Positions 1-8,184 of a stretch of DNA of 64,000 bases are shown here, in pieces. The stretch is from assembly GCF_036016755.1 (NCBI RefSeq), contig NZ_JAYXIH010000010.1, positions 44,149 through 108,148 of the forward strand, read 5' to 3'. The notes under the pieces are model-generated. The model was not told where the DNA came from. It saw nothing but the letters and a program-made list of their open reading frames with translations, and ran no database searches. Position 1 is the first letter of the stretch. The number at the start of each line of letters is the position of its first letter. The DNA is from Aurantimonas coralicida_A. GTDB taxonomy: Bacteria; Pseudomonadota; Alphaproteobacteria; Rhizobiales; Rhizobiaceae. Both the position numbers and the translations under genes were made by a program.

Positions 1-70
1 CTTCGTATCGAAATGGGACGGGTGATTCGCCGTGATCGCGTCCCCCTGTCTCGATCGAAACGGACCTTTT

Positions 71-697
71 ATGACGACCCTTCCAGAACTCTCCGCGGCT
101 GATCTCGCCGCACTTCTGTCCAGCAAGCTTTGTCACGATATCATCTCGCCGGTCTTCGGGATCCAGAGCGGATTGGAATTGCTGGACGATATGCCCGGCG
201 ACCGGGAGTCGATGGAGCTGGTTCGGCACTCGCTCAAATCGGCGGTGGCCAAGCTGCAGTTCGCGCGCATCGCCTTCGGGTCTGCGGGTTCACCGACGGC
301 GACCATCGATCTCAACGAGGCCAAGACGGCGGCGTTGGGGTATATGGACCATGAAAAGGCCAATCTCGTCTGGGAAGGCGAGGGCGGCTACGCAGTGAAG
401 AACTTCGCCAAGATCGTCCTCAATCTCGTGGTTATGGCCAGCGCCTCGATCAGTCGCGGCGGCGAGGTTCGAGTGGAGATCGAAGCGATCGATCCGCCCC
501 GAGCCAGTGTCCGCGCGACCGGAGAGCGGATTCGGATCCAGCCGCGCCTGCTCGCGCTGCTCAATGGCGATGCCGCCCAAGAGGCCGTGGATGCCCAGGC
601 GATACAGCCCTACTACACGCTCTTTCTGGCCAAGGAGGCGGGGCTGGCGGTCGTCCATGAAATGAACGATGCCTCGGTGGTGTTTCGGGTATCCTAA
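71..697 (+). CDS. chpT: ChpT histidine phosphotransferase
   Basis: ChpT relays phosphate from the hybrid kinase CckA to CtrA and CpdR in the alphaproteobacterial cell-cycle phosphorelay. The 208-residue product has the family layout: an N-terminal helical dimerisation/phosphotransfer segment with LCHDIISP (His22 as the expected phospho-acceptor), then a degenerate GHK-like ATPase fold with no recognisable ATP-binding motif. The length fits the family. I chose ATG 71 over an upstream in-frame start at 32 because the ChpT homology begins with MTTLPEL. Its position just ahead of a receiver protein and ctrA supports the call. The upstream context lies outside the window. Confidence 0.88.
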   Translation: MTTLPELSAADLAALLSSKLCHDIISPVFGIQSGLELLDDMPGDRESMELVRHSLKSAVAKLQFARIAFGSAGSPTATIDLNEAKTAALGYMDHEKANLVWEGEGGYAVKNFAKIVLNLVVMASASISRGGEVRVEIEAIDPPRASVRATGERIRIQPRLLALLNGDAAQEAVDAQAIQPYYTLFLAKEAGLAVVHEMNDASVVFRVS

Positions 698-826
698 AGC
701 TGAACGATCAGCTTCATGCATTTTTATCCTTGTTTCTGAACGGAACCGCAAACCCGCTGGGCTACAACTACGCCACGGTCGACCCCGACACATCGTTCAG
801 GGCGAACCAAGCGGAGTTGTCAGGCT

Positions 827-1207
827 ATGCAAACCTGTCTCATTGTCGACGACGCGCCGGTCATTCGGAAGATTGCTTCCCGCATCCTTCTACAGTTCGG
901 TCTCGCCGTCGAAAGCGTCCCCAACGCCCCGGAAGCGCGGGAATGGATCAAGCAGAATGGGCTGCCGGACATCGCCATCATCGCGGCGTGTCCCAGTGAC
1001 AGCGCCGGCCCCGAACTGGTTGACGAGATGCGCCGAATGGCGAAGGGCACGAGCCTCGTCATCCTTGCCTCGATCGTCGATGCCAATCTGGGGTTGATGA
1101 CCCGTCTCAAGCGTGCCGGGGCGACGGACTTTATCTACAAGCCGTTTGAACGCGAAGCGCTTCGGTCCTGGATAGAGCCCTATCTCGAGTCGTCAGCGGC
1201 GGCGTGA
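827..1207 (+). CDS. Degenerate single-domain receiver protein
   Basis: This 126-residue stand-alone receiver (CheY-like) domain lies between chpT and ctrA. The acidic pair is present (Asp8-Asp9), as are the beta4 Ser of VILAS and the conserved Lys in YKPFE. The position that should carry the phospho-acceptor Asp, 44 residues after Asp9, is Ala53 in the stretch IAIIAACP. It therefore probably cannot be phosphorylated in the usual way and may act as a constitutive binder or decoy in the ChpT/CtrA relay. That role is inference. It is transcribed with chpT, 129 bp downstream, and converges on ctrA. It is not CpdR, which keeps its Asp. Confidence 0.72.
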   Translation: MQTCLIVDDAPVIRKIASRILLQFGLAVESVPNAPEAREWIKQNGLPDIAIIAACPSDSAGPELVDEMRRMAKGTSLVILASIVDANLGLMTRLKRAGATDFIYKPFEREALRSWIEPYLESSAAA

Positions 1208-1246
1208 TGCCGGCTTGCGCTCTAAAGCTGAAGTTCTAACGATAAT

Positions 1247-1274
1247 GGCCCGCCGCGGGAGTTCGGGGCGGGCC
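1247..1274. terminator. Bidirectional stem-loop terminator
   Basis: GGCCCGCC (1247-1254) pairs with GGCGGGCC (1267-1274) around a 12-nt loop and is followed by a T-rich run (TTCTGGCTTT). It sits between the convergent receiver gene and ctrA, the expected place for a shared terminator. Confidence 0.6.
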
Positions 1275-1302
1275 TTCTGGCTTTGACTGGAATTCGTTGC
1301 GC

Positions 1303-1995
1303 TCAGGCCGCGCGTGCCTCTTCCGGCTCCCGCAGCACATAGCCGCGACCCCAGACCGTCTCGATGTAGTTCTTGCCTTCGGTGGCCGTGGAGAGCTTCT
1401 TGCGCAGCTTGCAGATGAAGACGTCGATGATCTTCAGCTCTGGCTCGTCCATGCCGCCATAGAGATGATTGAGGAACATCTCCTTGGTCAGGGTGGTGCC
1501 CTTGCGCAGCGAAAGAAGCTCCAGCATGGCATATTCCTTGCCGGTCAGATGCACGCGCTGGCCGCCGACCTCCACGGTCTTGGCATCGAGATTGACGGTG
1601 AGATCGCCGGTGTTGATCACCGACTGGGCATGTCCCTTCGACCGCCGGACGATCGCGTGGATCCGTGCGACCAGTTCGTCCTTGTGGAACGGCTTGGTCA
1701 TATAGTCGTCAGCGCCGAAGCCGAGGCCGCGAACCTTATCCTCAATGCCGGCCATGCCGGACAGGATCAGGATCGGCGTCTTCACCTTGGACAGGCGCAG
1801 GGTGCGCAGCACTTCGTAACCGGACATGTCGGGAAGATTGAGGTCGAGCAGGATCAGGTCGTAATCGTAGAGCTTCCCAAGGTCGACGCCTTCTTCACCC
1901 AGATCGGTGGTGTAAACATTGAAGCTTTCCGATTTCAGCATGAGCTCGATGCTCTGTGCCACGGCGCTGTCGTCTTCGATCAAAAGAACGCGCAT
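1303..1995 (-). CDS. ctrA: CtrA cell-cycle master response regulator
   Basis: CtrA is the essential OmpR-family regulator of alphaproteobacterial cell cycle, division and flagellar genes, activated through CckA-ChpT. The 230-residue protein has a full receiver domain (Asp8/Asp9, phospho-acceptor Asp51 in LILLDLNLP, Lys in TKPFHKDEL) and a winged-helix DNA-binding domain ending in the family signature VWGRGYVLREPEE. It ends in two alanines, as CtrA proteins often do, which fits ClpXP turnover. It is divergent from fliJ; the 368-bp intergenic region holds near-consensus CtrA half-sites, consistent with autoregulation. Confidence 0.96.
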   Translation of the reverse strand: MRVLLIEDDSAVAQSIELMLKSESFNVYTTDLGEEGVDLGKLYDYDLILLDLNLPDMSGYEVLRTLRLSKVKTPILILSGMAGIEDKVRGLGFGADDYMTKPFHKDELVARIHAIVRRSKGHAQSVINTGDLTVNLDAKTVEVGGQRVHLTGKEYAMLELLSLRKGTTLTKEMFLNHLYGGMDEPELKIIDVFICKLRKKLSTATEGKNYIETVWGRGYVLREPEEARAA

Positions 1996-2213
1996 CAGAA
2001 ATTCCTCTCAGCCAGCCGCGCCGAACTTGGATATTCGGTAAGCTCTCGTTGTCTAAATTCGGCCAAAAAATGGCAGGCAATGGTTAACAAATACTCTTGA
2101 TCCTTCATGGATCTGACCGCAACGCATCTGCGGGACGGCTCAAGGCACGATGCTTCCGTGGAACCCAAATTGTGCGTTCCCCGATCGGGGTTCGGCGAAA
2201 TGGGTCAATCCGG

Positions 2214-2273
2214 TTTACCCGACCTTAAATCCTCACCCCTATGATTAACGGTGCGCGTAAACAGACAGTTAAG
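2214..2273. promoter_or_regulatory. Near-consensus CtrA sites between ctrA and fliJ
   Basis: The CtrA consensus is TTAA-N7-TTAA(C). Here TTTA (2214-2217), seven bases, then TTAA (2225-2228) is one mismatch away. TAAA (2258-2261), seven bases, then TTAAG (2269-2273) is another near match, with a lone TTAACG between them at 2245. A further isolated GGTTAAC lies at 2082-2088, closer to ctrA. The cluster sits in the shared ctrA/fliJ control region. Neither site is perfect, so assignment is tentative. Confidence 0.45.
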
Positions 2274-2363
2274 ACGCATAGCCCCCGAGGCTTGCCCGAA
2301 ACCCGTCAAGCGCGTTGTTCAAGAGTGTTCCGCCAGACGGAGCCTCCAGCTAGGGATTTGAGT

Positions 2364-2732
2364 ATGAAGCGTGACAACCTGGTGCGACTGGCGCGTTTCA
2401 AACTCTCGGAAAAGCGTCGCCAACTCGAGCAGTTGGAGCTGATGATGGGTGAGTTCACCCGGATGGCGGCTGAACTCGACAATCAGATCGTCAACGAGGA
2501 AAAAAAGGCTGGAATCAGTGACGTCCAGCACTTCGCCTATCCCACCTTCGCCAAGGCGGCCCGAGCCCGTCGCGACAATTTGACCAATTCGGTCAAGGAT
2601 CTGAAGGTCCAGACGAACGCCGCCCGGCTGGCGCTGGAGGAGGCCGAGGCCGAACTGTTGCACGCCGAAAAGCTGGAACAGCGCGATGGGGGCCGCGAGG
2701 AGCTCGACGAACGGCGCGAGGCCTTCGGCTAG
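2364..2732 (+). CDS. fliJ: FliJ-like flagellar export chaperone
   Basis: FliJ is a small coiled-coil component of the flagellar type III export apparatus that works with the FliI ATPase. The 122-residue product is almost entirely charged helix: KLSEKRRQLEQLELMMGEF at the start and two long heptad-rich arms with no Cys or membrane segment, ending in an Arg/Glu-rich tail. I chose ATG 2364 over an upstream in-frame start at 2241 because the preceding 41 codons are not helical and lack family character. Adjacency to ctrA is a recurring arrangement in rhizobial genomes. No fliI is in the window, so the call rests on size, coiled coil and context. Confidence 0.72.
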   Translation: MKRDNLVRLARFKLSEKRRQLEQLELMMGEFTRMAAELDNQIVNEEKKAGISDVQHFAYPTFAKAARARRDNLTNSVKDLKVQTNAARLALEEAEAELLHAEKLEQRDGGREELDERREAFG

Positions 2733-3118
2733 ATCGTGAGGGTACAGGATCGATTCGATCCAATTTCAAGAAATTGATTGATCGTCGTCAATCCGCTCCG
2801 GATTCGGACGGCTCATCGGTTCCCGCTTTGGCGGTTTTCCGTCCCGTCATCGTATCGGAGAGGGCGTAGGTCGCATGAACGACCCGGCCGGAAAAGTTCG
2901 GCCCGCAAGCCTGCTTTTTTTCATCAGCTGTTTCTCATCCCCCGCGACCTGGCAGTCGAGACGCTCATCTGGAACGCAAGCCTGCTCAGACAGAACGGGT
3001 TACCTCCGGCCCAGGCAGGATTTGAAACGTAGCAAGACCGGTTGACGCTCTTGGGAGCCGTGTGGCGCTCGTTCCACCTAACCGGATGGGGCCGACGGCC
3101 GCCGCTGCTTTGAAATCA
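2733..3118. other. Intergenic region between fliJ and the sox locus
   Basis: No convincing gene is seen in these 386 bp. GGCCG (2886-2890) can pair with CGGCC (2899-2903), and a T-run follows at 2914-2920, a possible weak fliJ terminator. The 12-mer CGCAAGCCTGCT occurs twice (2904-2915 and 2975-2986). The short ORFs here have unlikely composition. Confidence 0.4.
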
Positions 3119-3134
3119 ATTCATTCTTATGAAT
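3119..3134. promoter_or_regulatory. Putative SoxR operator upstream of soxH
   Basis: ATTCAT (3119-3124) and ATGAAT (3129-3134) form a perfect 6-bp inverted repeat around TCTT, giving ATTC-N8-GAAT. The same ATTC-N8-GAAT spacing recurs upstream of soxC. It lies 55 bp before the soxH start in an AT-rich patch, a plausible place for the ArsR-type repressor SoxR. Binding is inferred. Confidence 0.5.
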
Positions 3135-3188
3135 ATATGACGGTACCGGCCATCGTTCTGGCCATCCTAAACCGTGGGAACAGAGCCA

Positions 3189-4100
3189 ATGATCAGCCGT
3201 CGCGCATTCAATCGAGCCCTGCTCGCGGGGCTCGCCGTGCGGCTGGCACCTGCCATTGTGGGAAACGCATTGGCGTCGACCGACGCCGGAACGCTGACGA
3301 CCGTCAGCGACGGCAATCTGGTCCTGCCACTTAACTTCGTTTTGCCCGATATCCCCCAGGCCGACCTCGCGGCTCTGGAGGAAGCAACCTTCATTCAGTC
3401 CGGTGAATTGTTGCCGCCCTGCAACCTGACCCTCGTCCGTCTGCCGGACCGTCTGGTCCTTTTCGACGCCGGGTCGGGCCCAAATTTCATGCCCTCGGCG
3501 GGCCGCCTGATCGAGAGCCTGGAGGCCGCGAAGATCGATCCCGGCGAGATCACCGATGTCGTGTTCACCCACGCCCATCCCGATCACATCTGGGGCGTCG
3601 TTGATGATTTCGACGAAGTGGTCTTCCCGCAAGCGTCGTTCCACATCTCTGGAGCGGAATGGGACTTCTGGCGTTCGGAGGAAACGCTGTCGACCGCGCC
3701 GGACGACCGCAAGGTTTTCGTCGTCGGGGCTCGCAGCCGCTTTGACGCGATCGAGGAGCGAACCGAGCGCTTCCAGGCCGGTGCGGAGATCATCCCCGGA
3801 ATCGAGGCGATGGCGACGCCCGGGCATACGCCGGGCCACACGGCCTTCGTGATTCACGCCCTCGATGAGCCGGCGATGGTCGTCGGTGATGCCATCTCCA
3901 ACGACCCGGTCTCCTTCGCTCGCCCGGAGTGGCATTGGGGCGCGGATCAAGACCGGGAGGAGGGGGCGTTGACGCGCCGCATGCTGCTCGACCGGCTGGC
4001 GGCGGAGAAACTCAGGTTCGTCGGCTTTCACCTGCCCGACGGCGGGATCGGGCGTGTGGAGGTCGAGGGTGCAGCCTACCGCTTCGTTCCTGCAGGCTGA
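3189..4100 (+). CDS. soxH: SoxH-type exported metallo-beta-lactamase-fold hydrolase
   Basis: This is a Zn-dependent hydrolase of the metallo-beta-lactamase/glyoxalase II fold; SoxH proteins of sox clusters are periplasmic metallohydrolases not strictly needed for thiosulfate oxidation. The 303-residue protein begins with a twin-arginine signal (SRRAFN followed by a hydrophobic stretch to ALA-ST near residue 30). It carries the THAHPDH motif (residues 127-133), TPGHTPGH and VVGDA, which supply the binuclear metal ligands. I chose ATG 3189 because the Arg pair sits directly after it; an upstream GTG at 3174 is in frame. The gene converges on soxT with one base between stop codons. The Sox assignment rests on context and the Tat signal. 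Confidence 0.75.
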   Translation: MISRRAFNRALLAGLAVRLAPAIVGNALASTDAGTLTTVSDGNLVLPLNFVLPDIPQADLAALEEATFIQSGELLPPCNLTLVRLPDRLVLFDAGSGPNFMPSAGRLIESLEAAKIDPGEITDVVFTHAHPDHIWGVVDDFDEVVFPQASFHISGAEWDFWRSEETLSTAPDDRKVFVVGARSRFDAIEERTERFQAGAEIIPGIEAMATPGHTPGHTAFVIHALDEPAMVVGDAISNDPVSFARPEWHWGADQDREEGALTRRMLLDRLAAEKLRFVGFHLPDGGIGRVEVEGAAYRFVPAG

Positions 4101-4101
4101 T

Positions 4102-5199
4102 TCACTTCCCCGGACCCCGTTCGATGCGAAAGAAGGCGTAACGAACCGAACCTTCCAGGATATAGGCCAAGCCCAGCCGCGCTCCGATCGCGATCGAGAT
4201 CAGCACGATCGGCGCCGAAATCGACAGAAGCGAGGCGGCCGAAATGCCCTGTCCGATCGTACAGCCGAGCGAGAACACGCCGCCCACTCCCATCAGTGCA
4301 GCCCCCGCCAAGTGACGCGACAGTTCGCGTGCGTCGTCGCAGGCTTCCCAGCGGACGTCGCGGCGTTGCACGGCGGCGGCCGCGGCGCCGACGACGACGC
4401 CGAGAACGAGGCCGACACCGTAATCGGGCAGGCTACCTGTGACGGCGATGATCTGTAGGATGAGGTCCCCCGGCGGCACCACGAAGGACGCGCTTTCGAT
4501 CTGAACGGGATCAAAGGACCGGGCCGCGATCCATGAGGTCGCCGCCCAGCCGAATGCGACGACCGCGCCGATCCCCACGCCGGCGATGATCTTGCCGTGA
4601 TCATGGCGAAACGCCGACGACCTGAAAATCCATGACCCCAGTAGCGTGACTACCAGGACAGCGACCGTGAACGACAGGTCACGGCCGACGATCGCGCTGA
4701 CGAACGAGCCGAGCGACTGGTCGGGCGATCCCAGCGCGGACAGATCGTAAGCTTGGGAGTCGACGAGGGCGACGCGGCCGATGGCGACAACGCCCCGCTG
4801 CGCCGCGAGGGCCGAGAGCCCCAGAATGACGACCACGATGAGGCCGCGCAGCGACCCTCCGCCAAGCCTTACCAGGGCGCCGAAGCCGCACGTGCCGACC
4901 AGCGCCATGCCGAAGCCAAAGGCGACGCCGCCCAAGATCGCGCCGGTCCAGCCGAAGGAGGGGGAAAGATAAAAGCTTTGCTGAGGTTCGAAGAGACCGG
5001 CAAGGCTGAGAGCCTGACTCAGCACGATGGCGACCATGATCGCCAACCCCCAGGCTCTTAAACCGTTGTCGTCGCCGGCATACCAGCGCCGTTCCAGCGC
5101 CGACATCGTGCAGAAATGATAGCGTCGCGCGACGTAGCCCATCGCCGTTCCGGCAATCAGGCCGGCCAGCGGCAGCGCGAGGCCGCTTTCCATGAGCAT
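4102..5199 (-). CDS. soxT: SoxT, YeeE/YedE-family thiosulfate transporter
   Basis: YeeE/TsuA-family membrane proteins import thiosulfate through a path lined by conserved cysteines. The 365-residue protein has about nine to ten hydrophobic segments and three cysteines in family-like contexts: YHFCTMS (Cys30), GTCGFGALVR (Cys104) and SLGCTIGQG (Cys313). The start at 5199 is preceded by GGAGG at good spacing; a longer in-frame extension to 5286 lacks family character. It is the last gene of a minus-strand soxS-soxR-soxT set, the order known from Pseudaminobacter salicylatoxidans, and may supply thiosulfate as co-signal or substrate. Confidence 0.85.
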   Translation of the reverse strand: MLMESGLALPLAGLIAGTAMGYVARRYHFCTMSALERRWYAGDDNGLRAWGLAIMVAIVLSQALSLAGLFEPQQSFYLSPSFGWTGAILGGVAFGFGMALVGTCGFGALVRLGGGSLRGLIVVVILGLSALAAQRGVVAIGRVALVDSQAYDLSALGSPDQSLGSFVSAIVGRDLSFTVAVLVVTLLGSWIFRSSAFRHDHGKIIAGVGIGAVVAFGWAATSWIAARSFDPVQIESASFVVPPGDLILQIIAVTGSLPDYGVGLVLGVVVGAAAAAVQRRDVRWEACDDARELSRHLAGAALMGVGGVFSLGCTIGQGISAASLLSISAPIVLISIAIGARLGLAYILEGSVRYAFFRIERGPGK

Positions 5200-5307
5200 G
5201 TTGGTGCCTCCCAATGCGCATCTCGGTGCGCTTCCGCCTCGAAGGCTAGGCGTGGCATCGACCAGACGCAAGCGTCTGATCCGCAAACCTTATCCCCGAG
5301 CCGTCGG

Positions 5308-5676
5308 CTACAGCGACTTCCTGCGGACCGGGGCGCAGAACAGGTCGTACAGCGTTCCGATCAGCGACGTCACTTCCTCATTGGCGAGGCTGTAGTAAAT
5401 CGTGCGGCCTTCGCGGCGGGTCACCACCAGCCGGTCGAGACGAAGCCTGGCCAGCTGCTGAGAGACAGCCGCCTGCGGCATCGACAAGATCGCTTCAATG
5501 TCACCGACAGAGCGTTCGCCTTCCGAGAGCAGGCACAGGATCATCAGCCGCGTTTCGTGCGACATCGCTTTCAGCAGGTCGCTCGCCTTTTTCGCCTGCT
5601 CGAAAAACGCGTCGGACTCCTCCACCGAAGTCGTTTGGTCGAATTTGGGTACGGCCCAAAGAGTCACGCTGCTCAA
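5308..5676 (-). CDS. soxR: SoxR, ArsR-family repressor of the sox genes
   Basis: SoxR is an ArsR/SmtB-type winged-helix repressor that blocks sox transcription and is released by oxidised sulfur species through cysteine chemistry. The 122-residue protein shows the ArsR fold: LLKAMSHETRLMILCLL, then the recognition helix region MPQAAVSQQLARLRLDRLV and the wing REGRTIYYSL. Cysteines occur in MILCLL and near the C-terminus (LFCAP), fitting a thiol sensor. It lies 22 bp downstream of soxS on the same strand. Inverted repeats upstream of soxH, soxS/soxV and soxC are candidate operators. Confidence 0.87.
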   Translation of the reverse strand: MSSVTLWAVPKFDQTTSVEESDAFFEQAKKASDLLKAMSHETRLMILCLLSEGERSVGDIEAILSMPQAAVSQQLARLRLDRLVVTRREGRTIYYSLANEEVTSLIGTLYDLFCAPVRRKSL

Positions 5677-5698
5677 TTTGGTTGCCCGTCCTGGCTCA

Positions 5699-6118
5699 TC
5701 AATCGGCTGCAGCCGTATCGGCTGCGGGCAGTTTCGACAGCATATCGTCTAACAGCCCCCAGAAGAACTCGTTTCCCGGATACCCTATCATGCGCTCGAT
5801 CTCTACCCCCTTATCGAGCAGGATGAAAGTTGGCGTGAGCCGTTCCGGCCGAATTCCCTCCAGATCCGCGGGCCAGTCCTCGGTAATATCGACGCGGCGC
5901 AACGGGGCACGCCGACCCTCGTCGGTCTTGGCATAGGCGGGAGCGATCTCTTCATTGAAGCGCTTGCACCAGACGCATCCGGGCTGTTCGAGCATCAGCA
6001 ACTCGGCGGCTGACAACGCGGAGCGATGGGCGAGAAGGGATGCCACGGCAACCGCCATGACAACAACCAGCCGTAGAAGCTGCGAGAAGGGGCGGACATT
6101 TACAACGGATGAAAACAT
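5699..6118 (-). CDS. soxS: SoxS periplasmic thioredoxin
   Basis: SoxS is a periplasmic thioredoxin-fold protein needed to keep the Sox carrier system active in Paracoccus. The 139-residue product has a cleavable N-terminal hydrophobic segment, the redox motif GCVWCKRF, and a cis-Pro loop LTPTFILLD. It probably receives electrons from the membrane protein SoxV encoded divergently. I prefer ATG 6118, which has AGAAGA at suitable spacing; ATG 6124, two codons earlier, would overlap the operator repeat. It is the first gene of the minus-strand soxS-soxR-soxT set. Confidence 0.85.
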   Translation of the reverse strand: MFSSVVNVRPFSQLLRLVVVMAVAVASLLAHRSALSAAELLMLEQPGCVWCKRFNEEIAPAYAKTDEGRRAPLRRVDITEDWPADLEGIRPERLTPTFILLDKGVEIERMIGYPGNEFFWGLLDDMLSKLPAADTAAAD

Positions 6119-6122
6119 ATGC

Positions 6123-6143
6123 ATTCTTCTATGAATTAGATTC
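6123..6143. promoter_or_regulatory. Putative SoxR operator, soxS/soxV divergent promoter
   Basis: Three half-sites lie in 21 bp: ATTC (6123-6126), GAAT (6133-6136) and ATTC (6140-6143), giving ATTC-N6-GAAT-N3-ATTC. The core CATTCTT..ATGAAT resembles the soxH-upstream repeat. The region is only 88 bp between divergent start codons, so one regulator could control both sets. A SoxR site between soxS and soxV is known from Pseudaminobacter; identity here is inferred. Confidence 0.5.
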
Positions 6144-6206
6144 CATTATGGCGCAGACGATCGCTTTCGGAAGCCCAAACATAAGATCGTCCTCGGAAAC
6201 CTCCAA

Positions 6207-6941
6207 ATGCTCGATGTCGGATTCGGTGCGGCCCTTCTGGCGGGACTTCTATCCTTTATCTCACCATGCGTGCTGCCGATCGTTCCCCCATATCTGGCGT
6301 ATCTGGCGGGGCTCAGCTTCGATCAGGTGCGTGAGCGCGGCTCCGAACCTGCCGTGGCTCGGCAGATCATGCTGGCCTCGACCGCCTTCGTCGCGGGCTT
6401 TACGACCGTCTTCGTCGTTCTCGGTGCGACCGCAAGCATCATCGGCCAGGCTGTTGCGCAGTGGTTCGATGTCTTGTCGATCATCGCCGGGGTGATCATC
6501 ATCGTGATGGGGCTGCATTTCCTCGGCGTGTTGCGCCTGGGATTGTTGTATCGTGAAGCGCGGGTGCAAGTAGCCAGGAAACCGGCCGGGCCGGTCGGTG
6601 CCTATGTCATGGGGCTCGCCTTCGCATTCGGCTGGACGCCTTGCGTCGGACCGGTTCTGGCGGCAATCCTGTTTGTCGCTGGTTCGCAGGATACGGCTCT
6701 GCGGGGCGCGGGGCTGCTGGCGACATACTCGCTTGGGATCGGGGTGCCGTTTCTGATCGCGGCGGCTTTCGCCACGCGCTTTCTGGATTTCGTCGGGCGT
6801 TTCCGTCGCCACATGGCCACTGTCGAGAAAGTGATGGGCGGCCTGTTGGTGTTCACGGGGATACTGTTCGCGACCGGGCAAATGTCGACGATATCCTATT
6901 GGCTTTTGGAAACTTTTCCGGGATTCGCGACGATCGGTTGA
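6207..6941 (+). CDS. soxV: SoxV, CcdA/DsbD-type electron transporter
   Basis: SoxV carries reducing equivalents from cytoplasmic thioredoxin across the membrane to SoxW/SoxS. The 244-residue protein has about six membrane segments and the paired membrane cysteines of the CcdA family: SFISPCVLPIVPPYLAYL near residue 21 and FGWTPCVGPVL in the fourth segment. It lacks the periplasmic domains of full DsbD. It opens the plus-strand sox operon, 30 bp before soxW, facing soxS across an 88-bp control region. Confidence 0.9.
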   Translation: MLDVGFGAALLAGLLSFISPCVLPIVPPYLAYLAGLSFDQVRERGSEPAVARQIMLASTAFVAGFTTVFVVLGATASIIGQAVAQWFDVLSIIAGVIIIVMGLHFLGVLRLGLLYREARVQVARKPAGPVGAYVMGLAFAFGWTPCVGPVLAAILFVAGSQDTALRGAGLLATYSLGIGVPFLIAAAFATRFLDFVGRFRRHMATVEKVMGGLLVFTGILFATGQMSTISYWLLETFPGFATIG

Positions 6942-6971
6942 TCGACGGGTTCGCAAACAGAGGAGAACTGC

Positions 6972-7559
6972 ATGCTCAGGCAATTGCTTATCGCCAGCGC
7001 CTTCATCGGCGTTCTCGCCGGCAGCGCCTACGCTGTGGAAATCGGCGACGACGGTCTGCACAAGCAGGACTGGTTCTCCCTCACCTTCAAGGATGTGGCG
7101 GAAGACATCCAGGCTGCCAAGGACGAGGACAAACGCCTCGTTCTGGTCTTCGAGCAGCGCGGCTGCATCTACTGCAAGAAGATGCACGAGGAGCTGCTGA
7201 CCAACCCTGAGGTGCGGGATTACATCCAGGCCAATTTCAAGGTCGTCCAGTACAATCTGTTCGGTGACGAGGAAGTGACCGACATCGACGGCGAAACGCT
7301 GACGGAAAAGAGCGCGGGCCGGCGTTGGGCCGTCGTGTTCACGCCAACTATTCTCTTTATGCCGGAAGAAGTGCCAGAAGAGGGAACGGCAGGCGAGGCC
7401 GCGGTGGCAACGATGCCGGGCCTGTTCGGTAAGCAAACCTTTCTTCACATGTTCGAGTGGGTCAGGACCAAGGGCTACGACGGCGATGAGCACTTTCAGA
7501 AGTATCATGCCCGCAGGCTCGAAGAGAAAGGCCTCATCGATGCTCAGCCGGCCAATTAA
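6972..7559 (+). CDS. soxW: SoxW periplasmic thioredoxin
   Basis: SoxW is the thioredoxin reduced by SoxV. The 195-residue protein has a signal peptide ending near AYA-VEI, a thioredoxin fold with RGCIYCKKMHEE as the redox site, and the cis-Pro loop FTPTILFM. A well-placed GAGGAG precedes the ATG. Compared with SoxS it has a longer C-terminal half with an acidic loop (PEEVPEEG). It lies between soxV and soxX, as in Paracoccus. Confidence 0.85.
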   Translation: MLRQLLIASAFIGVLAGSAYAVEIGDDGLHKQDWFSLTFKDVAEDIQAAKDEDKRLVLVFEQRGCIYCKKMHEELLTNPEVRDYIQANFKVVQYNLFGDEEVTDIDGETLTEKSAGRRWAVVFTPTILFMPEEVPEEGTAGEAAVATMPGLFGKQTFLHMFEWVRTKGYDGDEHFQKYHARRLEEKGLIDAQPAN

Positions 7560-7597
7560 TTGCTGCAGCGCAGCAAGTCCGATTGAGCGACCGCAAA

Positions 7598-7647
7598 ATA
7601 TTCAAAAAAAACAATTCTTGCATTTTTCGCACTGGATCGCCTAAGCT
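7598..7647 (+). promoter_or_regulatory. soxX upstream promoter with operator half-sites
   Basis: The 148-bp gap before soxX is AT-rich. It holds ATATTC (7598-7603) and a second ATTC (7614-7617), the same half-sites as in the soxC operator but without a matching GAAT partner. TTGCAT (7618-7623) followed after 18 bp by TAAGCT gives a plausible promoter. A SoxR-controlled promoter between soxW and soxX is known in Pseudaminobacter. Confidence 0.35.
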
Positions 7648-7707
7648 GAGTTCCAGAATCGCAGCAGATCGGCCGCAAAAGGCCGGCAATCGGAGGAAGT
7701 CTTGTTC

Positions 7708-8169
7708 ATGACGCGTTCTCTCGCGCTAAGCCTCGCCTTGATCGTAACGGCCACTCCGCTGGCCACCGCCGCCGAAACGGCGCCCACTGAGGTGGCCTTT
7801 ACAGATATGGCGGTGCCGGAATCTTTGACCGATCAACCTGGCGACCCGGAAAAGGGACGCGAGATTTTCGCGGATCGCAAGTCGGGCAATTGCCTCGCCT
7901 GCCACGCGAACAAGGATCTTTCGGGCCAGCTTTTCCATGGAACCGTCGGGCCGGTGATGGACGGCGTGGCGACGCGCTGGGAGCCGGGGCAGCTACGGGC
8001 GATCGTCGCCAATGCAAAACAAGTGTTTGGTGAGCAGACCGTCATGCCGGGCTTCTATACGCTCGATGTGGGGGTGGACGTCGCCGAAGAGCATCAGGGC
8101 AAGACGATCCTGTCGGCGCAAGAGGTCGAGGACGTCGTAGCCTATCTGGGTACGCTGAACGGCGAATAG
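7708..8169 (+). CDS. soxX: SoxX, monoheme cytochrome c subunit of SoxAX
   Basis: SoxX pairs with SoxA to attach thiosulfate oxidatively to the SoxY cysteine and accepts the electrons. The 153-residue protein has a signal peptide (ending near TAA-AET), one haem motif CLACH (Cys62, Cys65, His66) and a downstream VMPGFY segment that supplies the likely axial Met. GGAGG precedes the start; a TTG two codons upstream (7702) is an alternative. It heads the soxXYZABCD gene string, 15 bp before soxY. Confidence 0.9.
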   Translation: MTRSLALSLALIVTATPLATAAETAPTEVAFTDMAVPESLTDQPGDPEKGREIFADRKSGNCLACHANKDLSGQLFHGTVGPVMDGVATRWEPGQLRAIVANAKQVFGEQTVMPGFYTLDVGVDVAEEHQGKTILSAQEVEDVVAYLGTLNGE

Positions 8170-8184
8170 TGAAAGGTTGATAAA

